A stretch of DNA of 64,000 nucleotides from Colocasia esculenta (GCA_014218235.1 CM024766.1:20805346-20869345), one strand, 5' to 3'. Shown: positions 10,811 through 24,066, counted from the stretch's first letter. Program-made: numbers and translations. The notes: generated by a model not told the origin, from the sequence alone.

Positions 10811-13800
10811 TGCAACGACCCACTTCCACCCGGTACGGTTATACCAACCCACATCGCATGAGAGCAAGCCGCTACAGGGGAGAATACCCCAACAAGTAAC
10901 AAGTGAGCTGAGATATACACAAATAGAATTGAATAAATGCAACGGAATTTAAATGAATCTTATTCCATCAACTTTTAAATCCACATACCACAGTCTGTAT
11001 AATTCAATAAGAGATAACATAAGCGCAATATTTTCCAAATACATAGCCGACTCCAAGTACATTTGATCAAAATTCAAATTTCAATTGTAGCATTACATAC
11101 TATGAAAGATAAATTACAAATCTTCAATCACTTAGTCCAACTCCACTTCAAATCTTTCTAGCTCCTCCGCTGCTAATTTCCTAAAATGTTTAGCAAGAGT
11201 GAGTCTACACAATAGACTCAGCAAGTAACTTAAGATTCAATACATACATGCTTTTTATCAATTAACACAATAAAATTTCAGTAGTTAATATCATACATGA
11301 TCACGCTCTAACCTAAATAATTGCACAGGGAATTTCATTAAACAATTATCCTAACACATGTAAAACTAATATCTCACAAGATTACTAACATCATGGTGTC
11401 ATTTAACACGAGTAAAATATACACTCACACGTTTTTATACTTTACCCAAGTCATTGTAAAGTTTGCACAACTAACCATTGAAACATATACAAGATAGGTA
11501 GCACTCCTAGCATGATTTCTAACTCACTTCGCATGCAATCATAACAATTTACTTCACATTTAGCTTGTTGATTTTATACAAGTTTTATCACATTCATATT
11601 ACCTTTGCATAGGGATCACTTTTAACTACACAACATAATACTAAACACATGTGCATCCAATAATTCAAATTCCATGAATATGAAAGCATATACTTACATT
11701 TTGGTACTAATAGTAACATCACTTTTAGCATTTGACAATTAATACATCAACACATACACACACACACATTTATACACATCAATAAACAAAATATCAATTA
11801 ACACTATTGTCCTTTACACTTATACTATTTTCTCATTACATACAACCATATGATTAACCTTGGCTTTCACATACACTCACTTTTGTTCTATCACACAATA
11901 CTTATACACATTTCCCATTATTTCCTCTTTCACATTCACATACTCCTTATCATTTCACTTTTGCACATAACATGTGCCACATTTACACATATCTCGCACA
12001 TACCTTGTGCTATGAACACATATCACTTTTCACATCACACTTATGCTCATTTTCACATAATGCCAAGACACAGCCCAAACCACCATTAGACGATCACATA
12101 ACACACACATTCTCATTCATGTACTTAATCACCGGCATAGTGATAAGTCTTAGTCCCTGCAGAAACCGGGGAAAGCCCTTCCCACCATTACCAGTGGAAC
12201 TTGTCCACCTCCAGGATTTCACAAGACCCTTTTCCAGGGTATAACACTTTATCAAGACCCTTCTCTAGGGTATCACATATCACATTGAGCTTTCCCGTAG
12301 GGGCACTACTACAGTACAGCTCCAAGCATCTAAGGTGGCAGTGTCTTATGGGCACCATTGTTTCTCTTGTCACATTTAACCATTTTATACACATATATCA
12401 CTTGTTCACGCACTTTTCATGCTTGCACACCCATCTACATAATTCATACACACATAAGCTTTCATTTACTGATTTTAACCTTACTATTGCAACTGCCAAA
12501 TAATCATAATATAGATTTAATCATACTGAAATTTACTGAATCACATCAAATCACAATTAACGTGCTCACATAGTCGTTTTTCTCATTAAAAATCCATAAC
12601 AATACTTATTGTTATCAAAATAACATGAGATTTTAACCACAGACATATTTCAGGTTTATAATCACACATGCGAATTTTCATACCTTTCTGAATCATATTA
12701 CATTTACAGGAATTAAAACATGCAATCTCATGCCGTTCATAATTTGATTTAACATGGAACATAACATGAATATCCAATTTGACAGTTCACGACCCTGAAC
12801 CTAACATACTCATCATCACAGGAATTTTCCTCGGATTTATTGCACAACACACAATTTACTGTAAATTTTACAAATCCTACGCATGTCTTCTATTTCCAAA
12901 ACAGAAATTACAGTAAATCCTACAGTCATGGAGAAATTCTCAAAATTTCAGGGCCTGGACTAATTCATAGATACATGGTTTAGAAAAACTTAGGGCATCC
13001 CATTCTTCAGGGATCATGTAAACAATGAGAGAACATGCAAATATCCATATTCCAACATGTATTTCAATAAGTTTAACAATCCATGCCATTCACCAAAAAG
13101 CACAGAAAATATCACATGCATCCCATGGTCTATTTTACCTAACATTTATGATTACATTATATCCTCATTTGAAAACACTTCGGAAATTAATCATATAGAA
13201 GGGAGAACAGCTCACTGTTCTACCCTGAAGAGCTTAACGGCATCGTCTGGACGTTAATGGCGCTTTAACGGCAATATCGTTGGCCGCCAATCTAAGATCT
13301 TGATGGCAATTGATCTTGCCATCAAGTTCAGGTCTGTGCAAAACACAGACCCGAGCTCCAAATACATGAAGAATGGGGGGATCCAGGACGCGAGGAAAAA
13401 TCCAGAAAAATGCTGGGACCTAGGGCACATGTATAGGATTGAGATCTATAGGTTACTTGCCTTTCTAAAAACCTCCAAAGGGATCTATGAGCCGGTGAAG
13501 CTCTTCTTGGGCAGTCCCAAGAAGCTCCCAAAGATGCCTTCCTCCGGGTTCCTTGATACAGTAGACCCCAAGAAGATGTTAGGGAAGCCTCCCCCTTTGT
13601 CCCAGCTACCTCCTTGTAGTGGTAGATGGCCGGAACCAGCTTCAGATGGTCGGATTTAAGCTTGCAAAGGTAGGTTTTTCTCACAGTCCAGAACTAGGGT
13701 TTTTCTTCTTTCTCTCCTCTTCTTGCAAAGAGCCCAGGGGATTTGGGGTTGCAAAAGGGCTTGGTATATAGTAGAGGGGACTCTCCTTTCACGCAGGGGT

Positions 13801-14494
13801 GATGTGAGGCTTTCACAGTCGTTGGGGACAGCTCCCCAATGGCTGGGGTTGCTAGTCCCCGGAAATTCGGGCTCTGCATGCACTGAGTTTCAGGGAGCTA
13901 GACGTCCACATCCATGGACGGCTACATTAGGGTTGGCGTCAATCGATATGGACGTTGACATATCATGGGCATCCATCCATGTTGACGCCAAGACACTCTT
14001 CGGCCCGAACATAAAAACATGCAGGTCCATGCTCAATCCATACATATATGTACATGAAACCTATGTAGTATAACATATACACCACTATACCATGGAAACA
14101 TCCAATATTTACAACTAAACATACACATGCATACATAAGTATACCAAGGTGTTATGTATGTAGAATTAGGTATACAATTATCACACGCATAAGATAACCT
14201 ACATACGTACATACACATATGCACTTCATATTTTCGCACACAATATCCATGAAATGGGTAATATAAGGTATACTTCAATATTTAGATAGTAACTGCATAA
14301 TATTTAAATAGATACCCTATACACAAAATTGGCCAATTACTTATATTCACGATAATAATATACATCCACGCATATACACATGCAAAATTAATAATTATAA
14401 TATGCACCATTTTCATGCACGCCATTTATGCAAGAACAAGCAAACATCATATACATAAAATATAAGCGGGAAAAAGAAAATTTGGGGCCTTACA
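10811..14494 (-). mobile_element. E3 3' LTR
   Basis: TGCAACGACCC to GGGGCCTTACA, 3684 bp. In transcript sense a TATA-like TATATA lies at 13765-13770, about 0.7 kb from the outer edge. A CA-rich stretch covers about 11700-12450. Open frames here (for example 11850-12089, 12201-12503, 13300-13659) recur in the other LTR and have no coding support. Confidence 0.9.
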
Positions 14495-14533
14495 CCCTCT
14501 CCCCCTTAAAAGAGATCTTCGTCCTCGAAGATC
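14495..14533 (-). promoter_or_regulatory. E3 polypurine tract and inverted repeat
   Basis: Minus-strand tract AAGGGGGAGAGGG abuts the LTR. Just upstream in transcript sense is a perfect 8-bp inverted repeat, GATCTTCG (14514-14521) and CGAAGATC (14526-14533), with a TCCT loop. Confidence 0.8.
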
Positions 14534-14578
14534 GGATCACGTACCCTTGATGACACCTCGTTGCCGCTTCTAGTCCAC

Positions 14579-15699
14579 TTAGACCAGTGCGTAAATTCCT
14601 ACCGGTGGCTTCCTTACTACTGGAAGATCTCGGGGAATAAACCTCTTCTTCTGATTTGGACAGTCTTTAATCCGATGATTCTTGCTACCACACTTGAGAC
14701 ATCTTCCTGACCTCGTCCAACATACGTCTCCGCCGTGGAGCTTGCCACATTGCACACATACGGGCTTCTCATTGCCAGCCGAAACTACTGACTGAAAGGT
14801 TGATTCTATTAGTACCATAGTTGGTTGCTATCTTTTCATGAGCTTCTTCATCTTCCTCTTTTGCTGTTGATATGGTTCTGGTAACATTTCTAATCGGGCT
14901 TTCTTCTCTGCCAAGTATAACTCCATCTCACTCTCTTGTCTGCACGCCGCGCTAAGAGCCACATCCATAGTTCTAAGGTCAAACGCCGCCAGTCTGGCTC
15001 TTAATGACGGTCTAAGAACCATTACAAACTTCCTTGCCTTGCGCCTCTCATCTCAACTATTTGTGGTGCATATTTAGACAACACTGCAAATCTAGCCTCA
15101 TACTCTGAAACTGTCATCGATCCCTGAGTCAATGCTAAGAATTCCTGCTCCATTTTGTCCTGTATATGTTCAGGAATATACTTGGCCTGAAACATCCTTA
15201 CGAAATCTTCCCAAGTAACTTCTAGCTCCAATCCGTCAAACTGCGTGCGAAGAACGGAAGACCACCACACATCCGCTCGCTCCTGAAGCATGTATGTCGC
15301 CAGACTGATTTTGTCATCCTCTGCACACCTGATGGCTCTGAATATCTTTTCGATTTCCCTGAGCCAACTTTCTGCAACTAACGGCTCACTCTCCCCCTTA
15401 AAAGACGGTGGAGCCATCCTCTTGAACCTCTCCATGACTGATACACCTCCTAACCCACGGTCTTGCTGAGCTGGTGCTGGAACCTGAGCCTGAAACTGAG
15501 TTTGAAGAGCCGCTTGTGTTTGCGCTTGAGTCTGTATTGCTTGTACAATCCCTTGCATGACCGTACCATAATCAGCCAACGGTGGCGGGGGTGGCGCAGG
15601 CGATCCTTGAGGTGCTGGTACTTCATGTTGCTCTCTGTCAGTCCTACTTAACTCTTCATCCCAAATAGGTAAGCTCGAACGTCGAACCCCTCTAGCCAT
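14579..15699 (-). pseudogene. gag: E3 gag (decayed)
   Basis: Starts at the ATG at 15699 (MARGVRRSS). The first 225 codons hold a Gln/Pro/Ala-rich segment (about residues 25-85) and the gypsy capsid core, with the motif SWLREIEKIF and the region ending EYEARFAVLSKYAP. A frameshift near 15040 moves reading to another frame (15022 downward), and a TAG near 14825 interrupts it again. The last part (14579-14818) has two CCHC-like zinc knuckles, around CVQCGKLHGGDVC and CLKCGSKNHRIKDC, for RNA binding. No protease or polymerase follows: the polypurine tract comes within about 50 bases of the end. A gag of this type normally forms the capsid shell that packages element RNA. The breaks make this copy non-functional. 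Confidence 0.85.
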
Positions 15700-15878
15700 T
15701 GCTACAAAATAAACATCAAGTTAAACTCCATTTATCCCTATACCTAACATGTTATCATGTATTTATCTTACTACTTTTCTAGTACTATCTTAATTATCCC
15801 ATGGATCGGGCTATCCACTACAAAGACTTAGAGATGTGATTTAGTTGATGGCTATTTATGTATAATCTCAACCCAAAG

Positions 15879-15890
15879 TCTCTGATACCA
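15879..15890 (-). promoter_or_regulatory. E3 primer-binding site
   Basis: Minus-strand TGGTATCAGAGA, matching the 3' end of initiator methionine tRNA as in most plant LTR elements. It lies 4 bases from the LTR start at 15895, whose terminal TG has become TA. Confidence 0.85.
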
Positions 15891-15894
15891 TCTC

Positions 15895-17591
15895 TACAAC
15901 GACCCACTTCCACCCGGTACGGTTATACCAACCCACATCGGATGCGAGCAAGCCGCTACAGGGGAGAATACCCCAACAAGTAACAAGTGAGCTGAGATAT
16001 ACATAAATAGAATTGAATAAATGCAACAGAATTTAAATGAATCTTATTCCATCAACTTTTAAATCCACATACCACAGTCTGTATAGTTCAACAAGAGATA
16101 ACATAAGCGCAATATTTTCCAAATGCATAGCCGACTCCAAGTACATTTGATCAAAATTCAAATTTCAATTGTAGCATTACATACTATGAAAGATAAATTA
16201 CAAATCTTCAATCACTTAGTCCAACTCCACTTCAAATCTTGCTAGCTCCTCCGCTGCTAATTTCCTGAAATGTTTAGCAAGAGTGAGTCTACACAATAGA
16301 CTCAGCAAGTAACTTAAGATTCAATACAAACATGCTTTTTATCAATTAACACAATAAAATTTCAGCAGTTAATATCATACATGATCACGCTCTAACCTAA
16401 ATAATTGCACAGGGAATTTCATTAAACAATTATCCTAACACATGAAAAACTAAAATCTCACAAGATTACTAACATCATGGTGTCATTTAACACGAGTAAA
16501 ATATACACTCACACGTTTTTATATTTTACCCAAGTCATTGTAAAGTTTGCACAACTAACCATTGAAACATATACAAGATAGGTAGCACTCCTAGCATGAT
16601 TTCTAACTCACTTCGCATGCAATCATAACAATTTACTTCACATTTAGCTTGCTGATTTTATACAAATTTTATCACATTCATATTACCTTTGCATAGGGAT
16701 CACTTTTAACTATACAACATAATACTAAACACATGTGCATCCAATAGTTCAAATTCCATGATTATGAAAGCATATACTTACATTTTGGTACTAATAGTAA
16801 CATCACTTTTAGCATTTGACAATTAATACATCAACACATACACACACACATTTATACACATCAATAAACAAAATATCAATTAACACTATTGTCATTTACA
16901 CTTATACTATTTTCTCATTACATACAACCATATGATTAACCTTGGCTTTCAGATACACTCACTTTTGTTCTATCACACAATACTTATACACATTTCCCAA
17001 TATTTCCTCTTTCACATTCACATACTCCTTATCATTTCACTTTTGCACATAACATGTGCCACATTTACACATATCTCGCACATACCTTGTGCTATGAACA
17101 CATATCACTTTTCACATCACACTTATGCTCATTTTCACATAATGCCAAGACACAGCCCAAACCACCATTAGACGATCACATAACACACACATTCTCATTC
17201 ACGTACTTAATCACCGGCATAGTGATAAGTCTTAGTCCCTGCAGAAATAGGGGAAAGCCCTTCCCACCATTACCAGTGGAACTTGTCCACCTCCAGGATT
17301 TCACAAGACCCATTGCCAGGGTATAACACTTTATCAAGACCCTTCTCTAGGGTATCACATATCACATTGAGCTTTCCCGTAGGGGCACTACTACAGTACA
17401 ACTCCAAGCATCTAAGGTGGGAGTGTCTTATGGGCACCATTGTTTCTCTTGTCACATTTAACCATTTTATACACATATATCACTTGTTCTTGCACTTCTC
17501 ATGCTTGCACACCCTTCTACATAATTCATACACACATAAGCTTTCATTTACTGATTTTAACCTTACTATTGCAACTGCCAAATAATCATAA
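15895..17591 (-). mobile_element. E3 5' LTR, first piece
   Basis: Closely matches 10811-12508 of the other LTR. It stops at the E1 insertion (17591/17592) and resumes at 38122. No gene. Confidence 0.9.
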
Positions 17592-18826
17592 TGTCACGTC
17601 CCGAGAATTACACAGTGAATATTAATAAAGAATTCGAGTCGATATTTCGAGACGTGGACAGTCGGAAAATAAGCCTCTAGCGAGCACGCACTAATTGTGT
17701 ATCAACACAACATCATAATAGGGCCCACATGTTGAACACAATATAATTTGTATTCAAATGGAAACTAGTACAGGACTAAGATTCAATAAAAGGGAAAGTA
17801 CATTTAATCCTCACTTTCTACTACATTGTTCTAACACTCAAAATAAACTAACTATAGATAGACTCATGATTGGAAAGCTCTTCACTCGGACGCATTCCCA
17901 TCCTTGACTTGCTCTTCCTCTTGAACGTCATAGTCACCTAGATTGGGTAAAAGTAGGGGATGAGCAAACTAGCCCAGTAGGATTTATATCTCAATGTGCA
18001 GGCAATGATATAAGTGATTAAGAATTTACAACTAGGTAAGCACGATGAATGTCATGATATGCATGTACGAATAAAACTCATTAAAAAAAGATACATGAAA
18101 ACAAGCTAGATGGAGTGAACAAGATAGAACAAGATTTGGGAACAAGATAACAAGATAGAACTAGCAATAGATCACTTTGTACGAGCACGCAAGATTTCAC
18201 TTGATGTCAATAGCTTTCAAGAACGCAAGATATCACTAATTGCAATAAATGCAGGATGGCCATATCACGCAAGCAAGCAAGCAAGAATGTACGAGCACAA
18301 TCAAGTAACACTAATCAGGCACGTAGACACTAATGTACACCTAGAAAAGATCCATCAAGAATGTACACCAGGACACGTGTATGTGGTATTGTATCTATCA
18401 TTCAACAAGCAAGCGGGACTCCCAGCGCTGATGCAACGCCAGTAATCATTATACCCCATGGTTAACAGTATTTCTATGACTCGCTGTCATTGGGGCTAGA
18501 TTGGAGCCCTTGGACACACGCCGTGCCCTGTCAGCATCTCATGTAAATTTTTAAATGTAGATACCCACAGTCATTAATAATGGCCAATGAGAGTTTCAAT
18601 AAGTAAGCATGTGTAATGTCATGTTCATGATGAAGATGGGAACAAGTAATAAGTAATTGAACATGATTTCATGATAACAATGGTCAAGAGATAAATTCGG
18701 CAGCATAACAGTACAATTTGTACTTTGGTTAAATCTTTACATTACTGGCTTTAGTCTAGATTGTCAATCACACTCACGAGAACAAGAACAGAAAGGAAGT
18801 GCACGCTATCTTCAGGGAACTTCAAT

Positions 18827-18937
18827 GGTACAACCAACTCGTCGGCCATGTGGGAATCCATGGTCAGAGGAGATTTACTGAGGCCTTGGTGAAAAGGTCG
18901 CTAGTCTACCGATTCGGAATGACTGGTAGAGAGTTTC
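18827..18937 (-). other. Conserved ~110-nt LTR block (E1 copy)
   Basis: This stretch, from GGTACAACC to GAGAGTTTC on the plus strand, is much better conserved than its surroundings between the E1/E2 and E6 LTR families. Other copies are at 21177-21286, 26491-26599, 35989-36097, 52061-52170, 60869-60978 and, inverted, 57676-57784. It lies downstream of the TATA-like site in transcript sense and so would be in the RNA leader. Confidence 0.65.
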
Positions 18938-19361
18938 CAATTTCCCAATAAAGGGGCTACCTAACAGTGCTAGTGTGTAGTGCGGTACGCGTGTCTCAAT
19001 TCACAAACCATCGGTCTCAAACTCGCAGGAAGCACTTGACATGAAATCAAACTATGCACTTTAACTAATCATGGTTTGCAAGATTTTATGATAACCCTTA
19101 TCATTTAAACATGGTAGAACAGTAGGAAGATTAATCATAAGTAGCACGAATGGATCATAACATTTAAGGAGCACTTAGAATAGCATTTATGTAATTAAAG
19201 CTTTTAAATGGGTTAATCACTTTTAAGCGATTAAATAACAATCATGTAATGATCAGACCCAAGACAGACACTTTACACAGTAATTATCACATTTAAACAG
19301 ACCTCGGGTATATACAGTAAAATTTGCAAGAAAACATGTGGTTTTTGGTAAAAATCCTGAG

Positions 19362-19690
19362 ATCGCGACGCCCCCCAGTAAGGGTAGCGACGGGGTCAGA
19401 TCGAAACGCGACATAGCCTTATAAGGATTGCGACAGGCTTGTCTGATCAGGCAGGCAGATCGCGACAGGGCCTTATAAGGATGGCGACAGGGCTTGCAAG
19501 GCCCGGGGTCAGGTCGCGACAGGCCCCAGTAAGGATCGCGACGGGTCGGGACCAGAAGGCGACACAGGGATGTGAGCATCGCGATGGGGATGTCAGATCA
19601 GGTAGCCTGATAGCGACGGAGCGCATGTCGCCTTGAGAAAGCGACAAGAGGAATGTCGCAATCGAACCTATGAACACGACCTATCGGGCC
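19362..19690. repeat. GCGAC / TCGCGAC array (E1 3' LTR)
   Basis: About 17 copies of GCGAC, often as TCGCGAC or as inverted GTCGC, spaced about 20 bases in a GC-rich island inside an AT-rich LTR. The right-hand LTR copy (36524-36835) lacks one 20-base unit. Open frames through it are not genes. Confidence 0.85.
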
Positions 19691-19930
19691 GTCGCATTCA
19701 CAGGGTCCATGCCTGACCCTGACAGAGCAAGGACAACGCTTTGGATTGCGGACCAGTCTTTCCTTCTTTTGACACAGGGTTGTTCTAAAATAGAGAACAA
19801 ATTGTACAGTGCATGAAAAATAACGAAACCAGTTTTAAAACAACCTAGATATACAAGGGTACTTCCAGTAAATCGGAATTGGAAAATAAGGATGGTTTCG
19901 ATAGGCTTTGATCAAGTTGAACACAAAGTC

Positions 19931-22900
19931 TGTCACGTCCCGAGAATTACGCAGCGGATATTATTACGAATAATTCGAGTCGATATTTCGAGACGTGGAC
20001 AGTCGGCAAATAAGCCTCTAGCTAGCACGCACTAAATGTGTATCAACACAACATCATAATAGGGCCCACATGTTGAACTCAATAATAATTGTATTCAAAT
20101 CTCAACTCTTTGTATTCAAATGGAAACTAGTACAGGACTAAGACTCAATAAAAGGAAAAGTACATTCTATTCCTCACTTCCTACTACATGAATCTAGCAC
20201 TCAAAATAAAATAACTATAGATAGACTCATGATTGGAACGCTCTTCACTCGGACGCATTCCCATCCTCGACTTGTTCTTCCTCTTGAACTTCATAGTCAC
20301 CTAGATTGGGTAAAAGTAGGGGATGAGCAAACTAGCCTAGTAGGATTTATATCTCAATGTGTGGGCAATGATATAAGTGATTAGCATTTTAGAACTAGGC
20401 AAGTACGATGAATGATATGCAAGTACAAATAAAAGTCGTTAAAACATGATATATAAAACAAGCTAGAGAGAGTGATTATGATAGAGCAAGATTGTGAACA
20501 AGATGACAAGATAGAACTAGCAATAGATCACTTTGTACGAGCACGTGAGATTTCACTTGATGTCAAGAATGCAGGATATCACTAATTGCATTAAATGCAG
20601 GATGGCCATATCACGCAAGCAAGCAAGCAAGAACGCATGAGCACGATCATGTAACACTAATCAGGCATGTAGACTCTAATGTACACCAAGGAAAGATCCA
20701 CCAAGAATGCACACTAGGACACATGTATGTGGTTGTTGTATCTAACATTCAACAAGCAAGAAAGTACTCCCAGCGCAGATGCAACGCCAGTAATCATTAT
20801 ACCCCATGGTTAACAGTATATCTATGACTCGCCGTCATTGGGGCTAGATTAGAGCCCTTGGACACACGCCGTGCCCTGACAGCATCTCATGTAAGTTTTT
20901 AAATGTAGATACCCACAGTCATTAAATAATGGCCTATGAGAGATTCAATAAGTAAGCACGTGTAATGTCATGTTCATGATGATGATGGGAACAAGTAATA
21001 AGAAATTGAACATGATTTCATGATAACAATTGTCGAGATATAATTTCGGCAGCATAACGGTACGATTTGTACTTTGGTTAAATCTTTTCATTAATGGCTT
21101 TAATCTAGATCATTAAATCATGCTCACGAGAAAAAGAGGAGAAAGGAAGTGCACGCTATCTTCAGGGATATTCAATGGTACAACCAACTCGTCGGCCATG
21201 TGGGAATCCATGGTCAGAGGAGATTTACGGAGGCCTTGGAAAAAGGTCGCTAGTCTACCGATTCGGAATGACCGGTAGAGAGTTTCCAATTTCCCAAGAA
21301 AAGGCTGCCAAATAGTGCTAGTGTGTAGTGCGGTGCGCGTGTCTCAATTCACAAACCATCGGTCTCAACTCGCAGGAAGCACTTAACAATATAACATGGA
21401 ATAAAACTATGCACTTTACTAAACATGGTTCGCAAGATTTTATGATGTCCATTATCATTTAAATGTAGAAGAACAGTAGGAAGATTAAATCACAAGAAGC
21501 ATGAATGGATCATAACATTTAAGGAGCACTTAGAATAGCATTCATGTAATTAAAGCTTTTAAATGGGTTAATCACTTTTAAGCCATTAAACAACAATCAT
21601 GTAATGATCAGACCCAAAACAGGCAACTTACACAGTAAATAACACCTTTAAACAGACCTCGGGTATATGCGGAAAACTTGGCAAGAAAATAAATGGTTTC
21701 AGGTACAGATTCTGAGAAGGCGACATAGGGCTGTAAGGAAGGCGACAGGGTGTCAGATTGCGACAGGTCAAGGGCCGCGAAGGGATGTCTAGAAGGCGAC
21801 AGGGGGTTGTGAAGAAGGCGACATGTCTGTCAGATCAGGTAGCCATATAGCGACGTAGTACACGTCACCATTCAGAAGGCGACAATAGGGCTGTCGCAAT
21901 AAGACCTCTGAAAGTGACGTATCGGGCCGTCACGTTCACAGGGTCAGTGCCTGGCTCGAACAGAGCAAGGACAGTGCCTTGGATTGCGGTCCAGAACTTC
22001 CATATATTGACCCAGGGTGCTTCCGAAATAGAGAACAATTTGTACAGTGCATGAAAAATAACGAAACCAGTTTTAAAACAACCTATACATACAAGGGTAC
22101 TTCTAGTAAATCGGAATTGGAAAATAAGGATGGTTTCAATAGGCTTTGATCACGTTGAACACAAAGTCAGAACAAGTGTAACCTGAAGACGTAGTTTTTA
22201 GGCAGAAACCGTATTACCACGCTTATAACACTCTAACTGATGAGAGTTAGACAAAACATTCAACATGAAACCTGACGAGGACAACTAGTAGAATAACTTT
22301 CATGTTATGAGTTTTCTCTAATTCGGTCTTGAAACACATGCAACATATTAATAACGGGAAAAGCCCTAACAGTGCGCGACTTTGGCAAAACGCTTATAAA
22401 TCAAAATCTACTAAATGAAATTCGACGAAAACAGTGGGAAATGAAAGTTAACTTGATGCTCTACACATGGGTATAGGATATGTTAAGGTTTGGCTTGAGA
22501 AAACCTACCTCTGGGGTTGATGAAGTCTCGTTCTTCAGAAAACCCGTGTTCAGACCACTGTTTGAAGAACGCTTAATACTCCGTGTATACTGCATGGAAT
22601 TTGGGCATTCCAGTTGGGTTAGGAAGTAGACTCGACCCTATTTCCAGGGGTATAAGCCTTGCACATTGGGATTTAGGTTTGGCCTACCTTTGATCGGCTT
22701 CAAGAAGGTGGTTTGTGCAGGTCGAAGTAGATGAACGGGGGAAGAAGATGAGCTTGGTATGCTTGATCTCCTACTCTCCAGCCTCCAAGAGTTCCTCCAC
22801 ATGACCCCAGCAAGTTCTAAACTCGTCCCTAGGGTTTGGGTGAAGAGTATTTAAGTAACCATGGTGTTTAGGAGTCCTATTATAACTAGGAAAGGAGGGT

Positions 22901-23660
22901 TTCGGGATTGGCATGTTTGATTTCGTATTTTTGATGATTTCCTCCTCCCTTTGAGTGTGTGAGGCATTAGGAAACCTCCCCTCATAGTTAGGCACGAATT
23001 TGAGTTGCCATGAATGCATGATTGCATCCCAATTCAACTCTAATTGCCTCTTTTTAATTTCAGCTTATTTATGGTTACGAATTTCCATGTATTTTCTAGC
23101 TTTATTTGATTTTTGGGCCAAATGTTGCCCATTGGCCCAATTATGATAATGGGTCATCAATATATAATGTTGGAAGTCTCCCCAACACTTTTATTTAATT
23201 TTTGATTGCGTCGTATTTCCGTGTTAACGGTTTTCCGACTTGTTTCCTTATTTAGATAATCGGTCACAATAACTCTTAAACCTAGCTCACATGATTTTTA
23301 TTGATCCAATTTTCTTGATGGGTCCTTAGAGGATATTAATTGAAATCCATTTATGATTTTTATTTAATTTTTTGACTTGTTCGAAGTAGGTGTGATAATG
23401 ATATTTCGACTTATTCATGAATTACGATAATAAGTCGCGAAACACTTTAAACTTAGCTAATCCATTTTTCTCGTCACAAATTTCTTTGTGAAACGTTTAG
23501 TAATAATGTTTGGGGTTGATTTATAATTTTTACGGAATTTTCCGATGTGTTTTAGCACATACGATAATGATACGTATGTTTTAAATACTTGTTATTATGG
23601 AAATTATTTATTTCCATTTAATTGAATTTTTTATATAATTGAAATTTCTGGGGTGCTACA
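19931..23660 (-). mobile_element. E2 3' LTR
   Basis: TGTCACGTCCCGAG to GGGGTGCTACA. On the minus strand a TTAAATA box lies at 22848-22854 and AAAGGTAGG at 22683-22691, 157-165 nt downstream. A GCGAC array is at about 21718-21935. No gene. Confidence 0.93.
21718..21935. repeat. GCGAC array (E2 3' LTR)
   Basis: About ten GGCGACA/GCGAC words spaced 15-25 bases. It is a shorter and diverged counterpart of the E1 array, repeated at about 27031-27250 in the other LTR. Confidence 0.8.
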
Positions 23661-23696
23661 CCCTCCCCCACTTAAGAGAATTTGGTCCCCAAATTC
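23661..23696 (-). promoter_or_regulatory. E2 polypurine tract and inverted repeat
   Basis: Minus-strand AAGTGGGGGAGGG abuts the LTR end at 23660. A perfect 8-bp inverted repeat, GAATTTGG (23678-23685) and CCAAATTC (23689-23696), with a 3-base loop lies next to it. Confidence 0.85.
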
Positions 23697-24066
23697 ATTG
23701 ATCATTAATTTGCTTTTGAAAGTTGTGATCCTTGAGGTCGTTTCGGATTTAATTCCTCTAACTTGTTTCAACATCGTGGATGCTAGTCCAACATCTACAC
23801 CTATAGCCACCAGTACTATTCATTTGGTTCCTTCCACTCCTGTTTTCCTGTCACGGTTGTTATAACTCCATCTTAATCCACCAGATGAACTAGGCTATAA
23901 CCACTAGATTATTCCTTTTCAATTTCTCCTTAATGATCTCCCCCACTTAGAAATATACTAATAAGACAACATCATAAGAGCAGTCTAGGGGTTTAACAAT
24001 CATACCTCCTTCCGGGAGCTCCACTTGCGTTACTGCATTCACACGTCCTTGACGATTTACCACTCC
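23697..24066 (-). other. E2 gag-to-LTR spacer with a second purine tract
   Basis: No pol is present. On the minus strand, after the gag stop, the frame still reads a short stretch like the start of E1's protease region (VNAVTQVELPEGG), then a junction IVKPL near 23987-24010. A second tract, CTAAGTGGGGGAG, is at about 23938-23950. Confidence 0.7.

Larger units (their letters stand above)
17592..19930 (-). mobile_element. E1 3' LTR, first piece
   Basis: Begins TGTCACGTCCCGAG. Interrupted after AAGTC (19926-19930) by E2; the rest is at 28981-30023. Holds the conserved leader block (18827-18937) and a GCGAC array (19362-19690). No gene. Confidence 0.92.

Noticed and set aside
13300..13684. Overlapping open frames of about 119 codons on both strands.
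   Set aside because: They lie in an LTR, recur in the partner LTR with disruptions, and match no protein family I recognise.
19439..19677. Arg/Gly-rich open frames on both strands.
   Set aside because: They are by-products of the GCGAC array.
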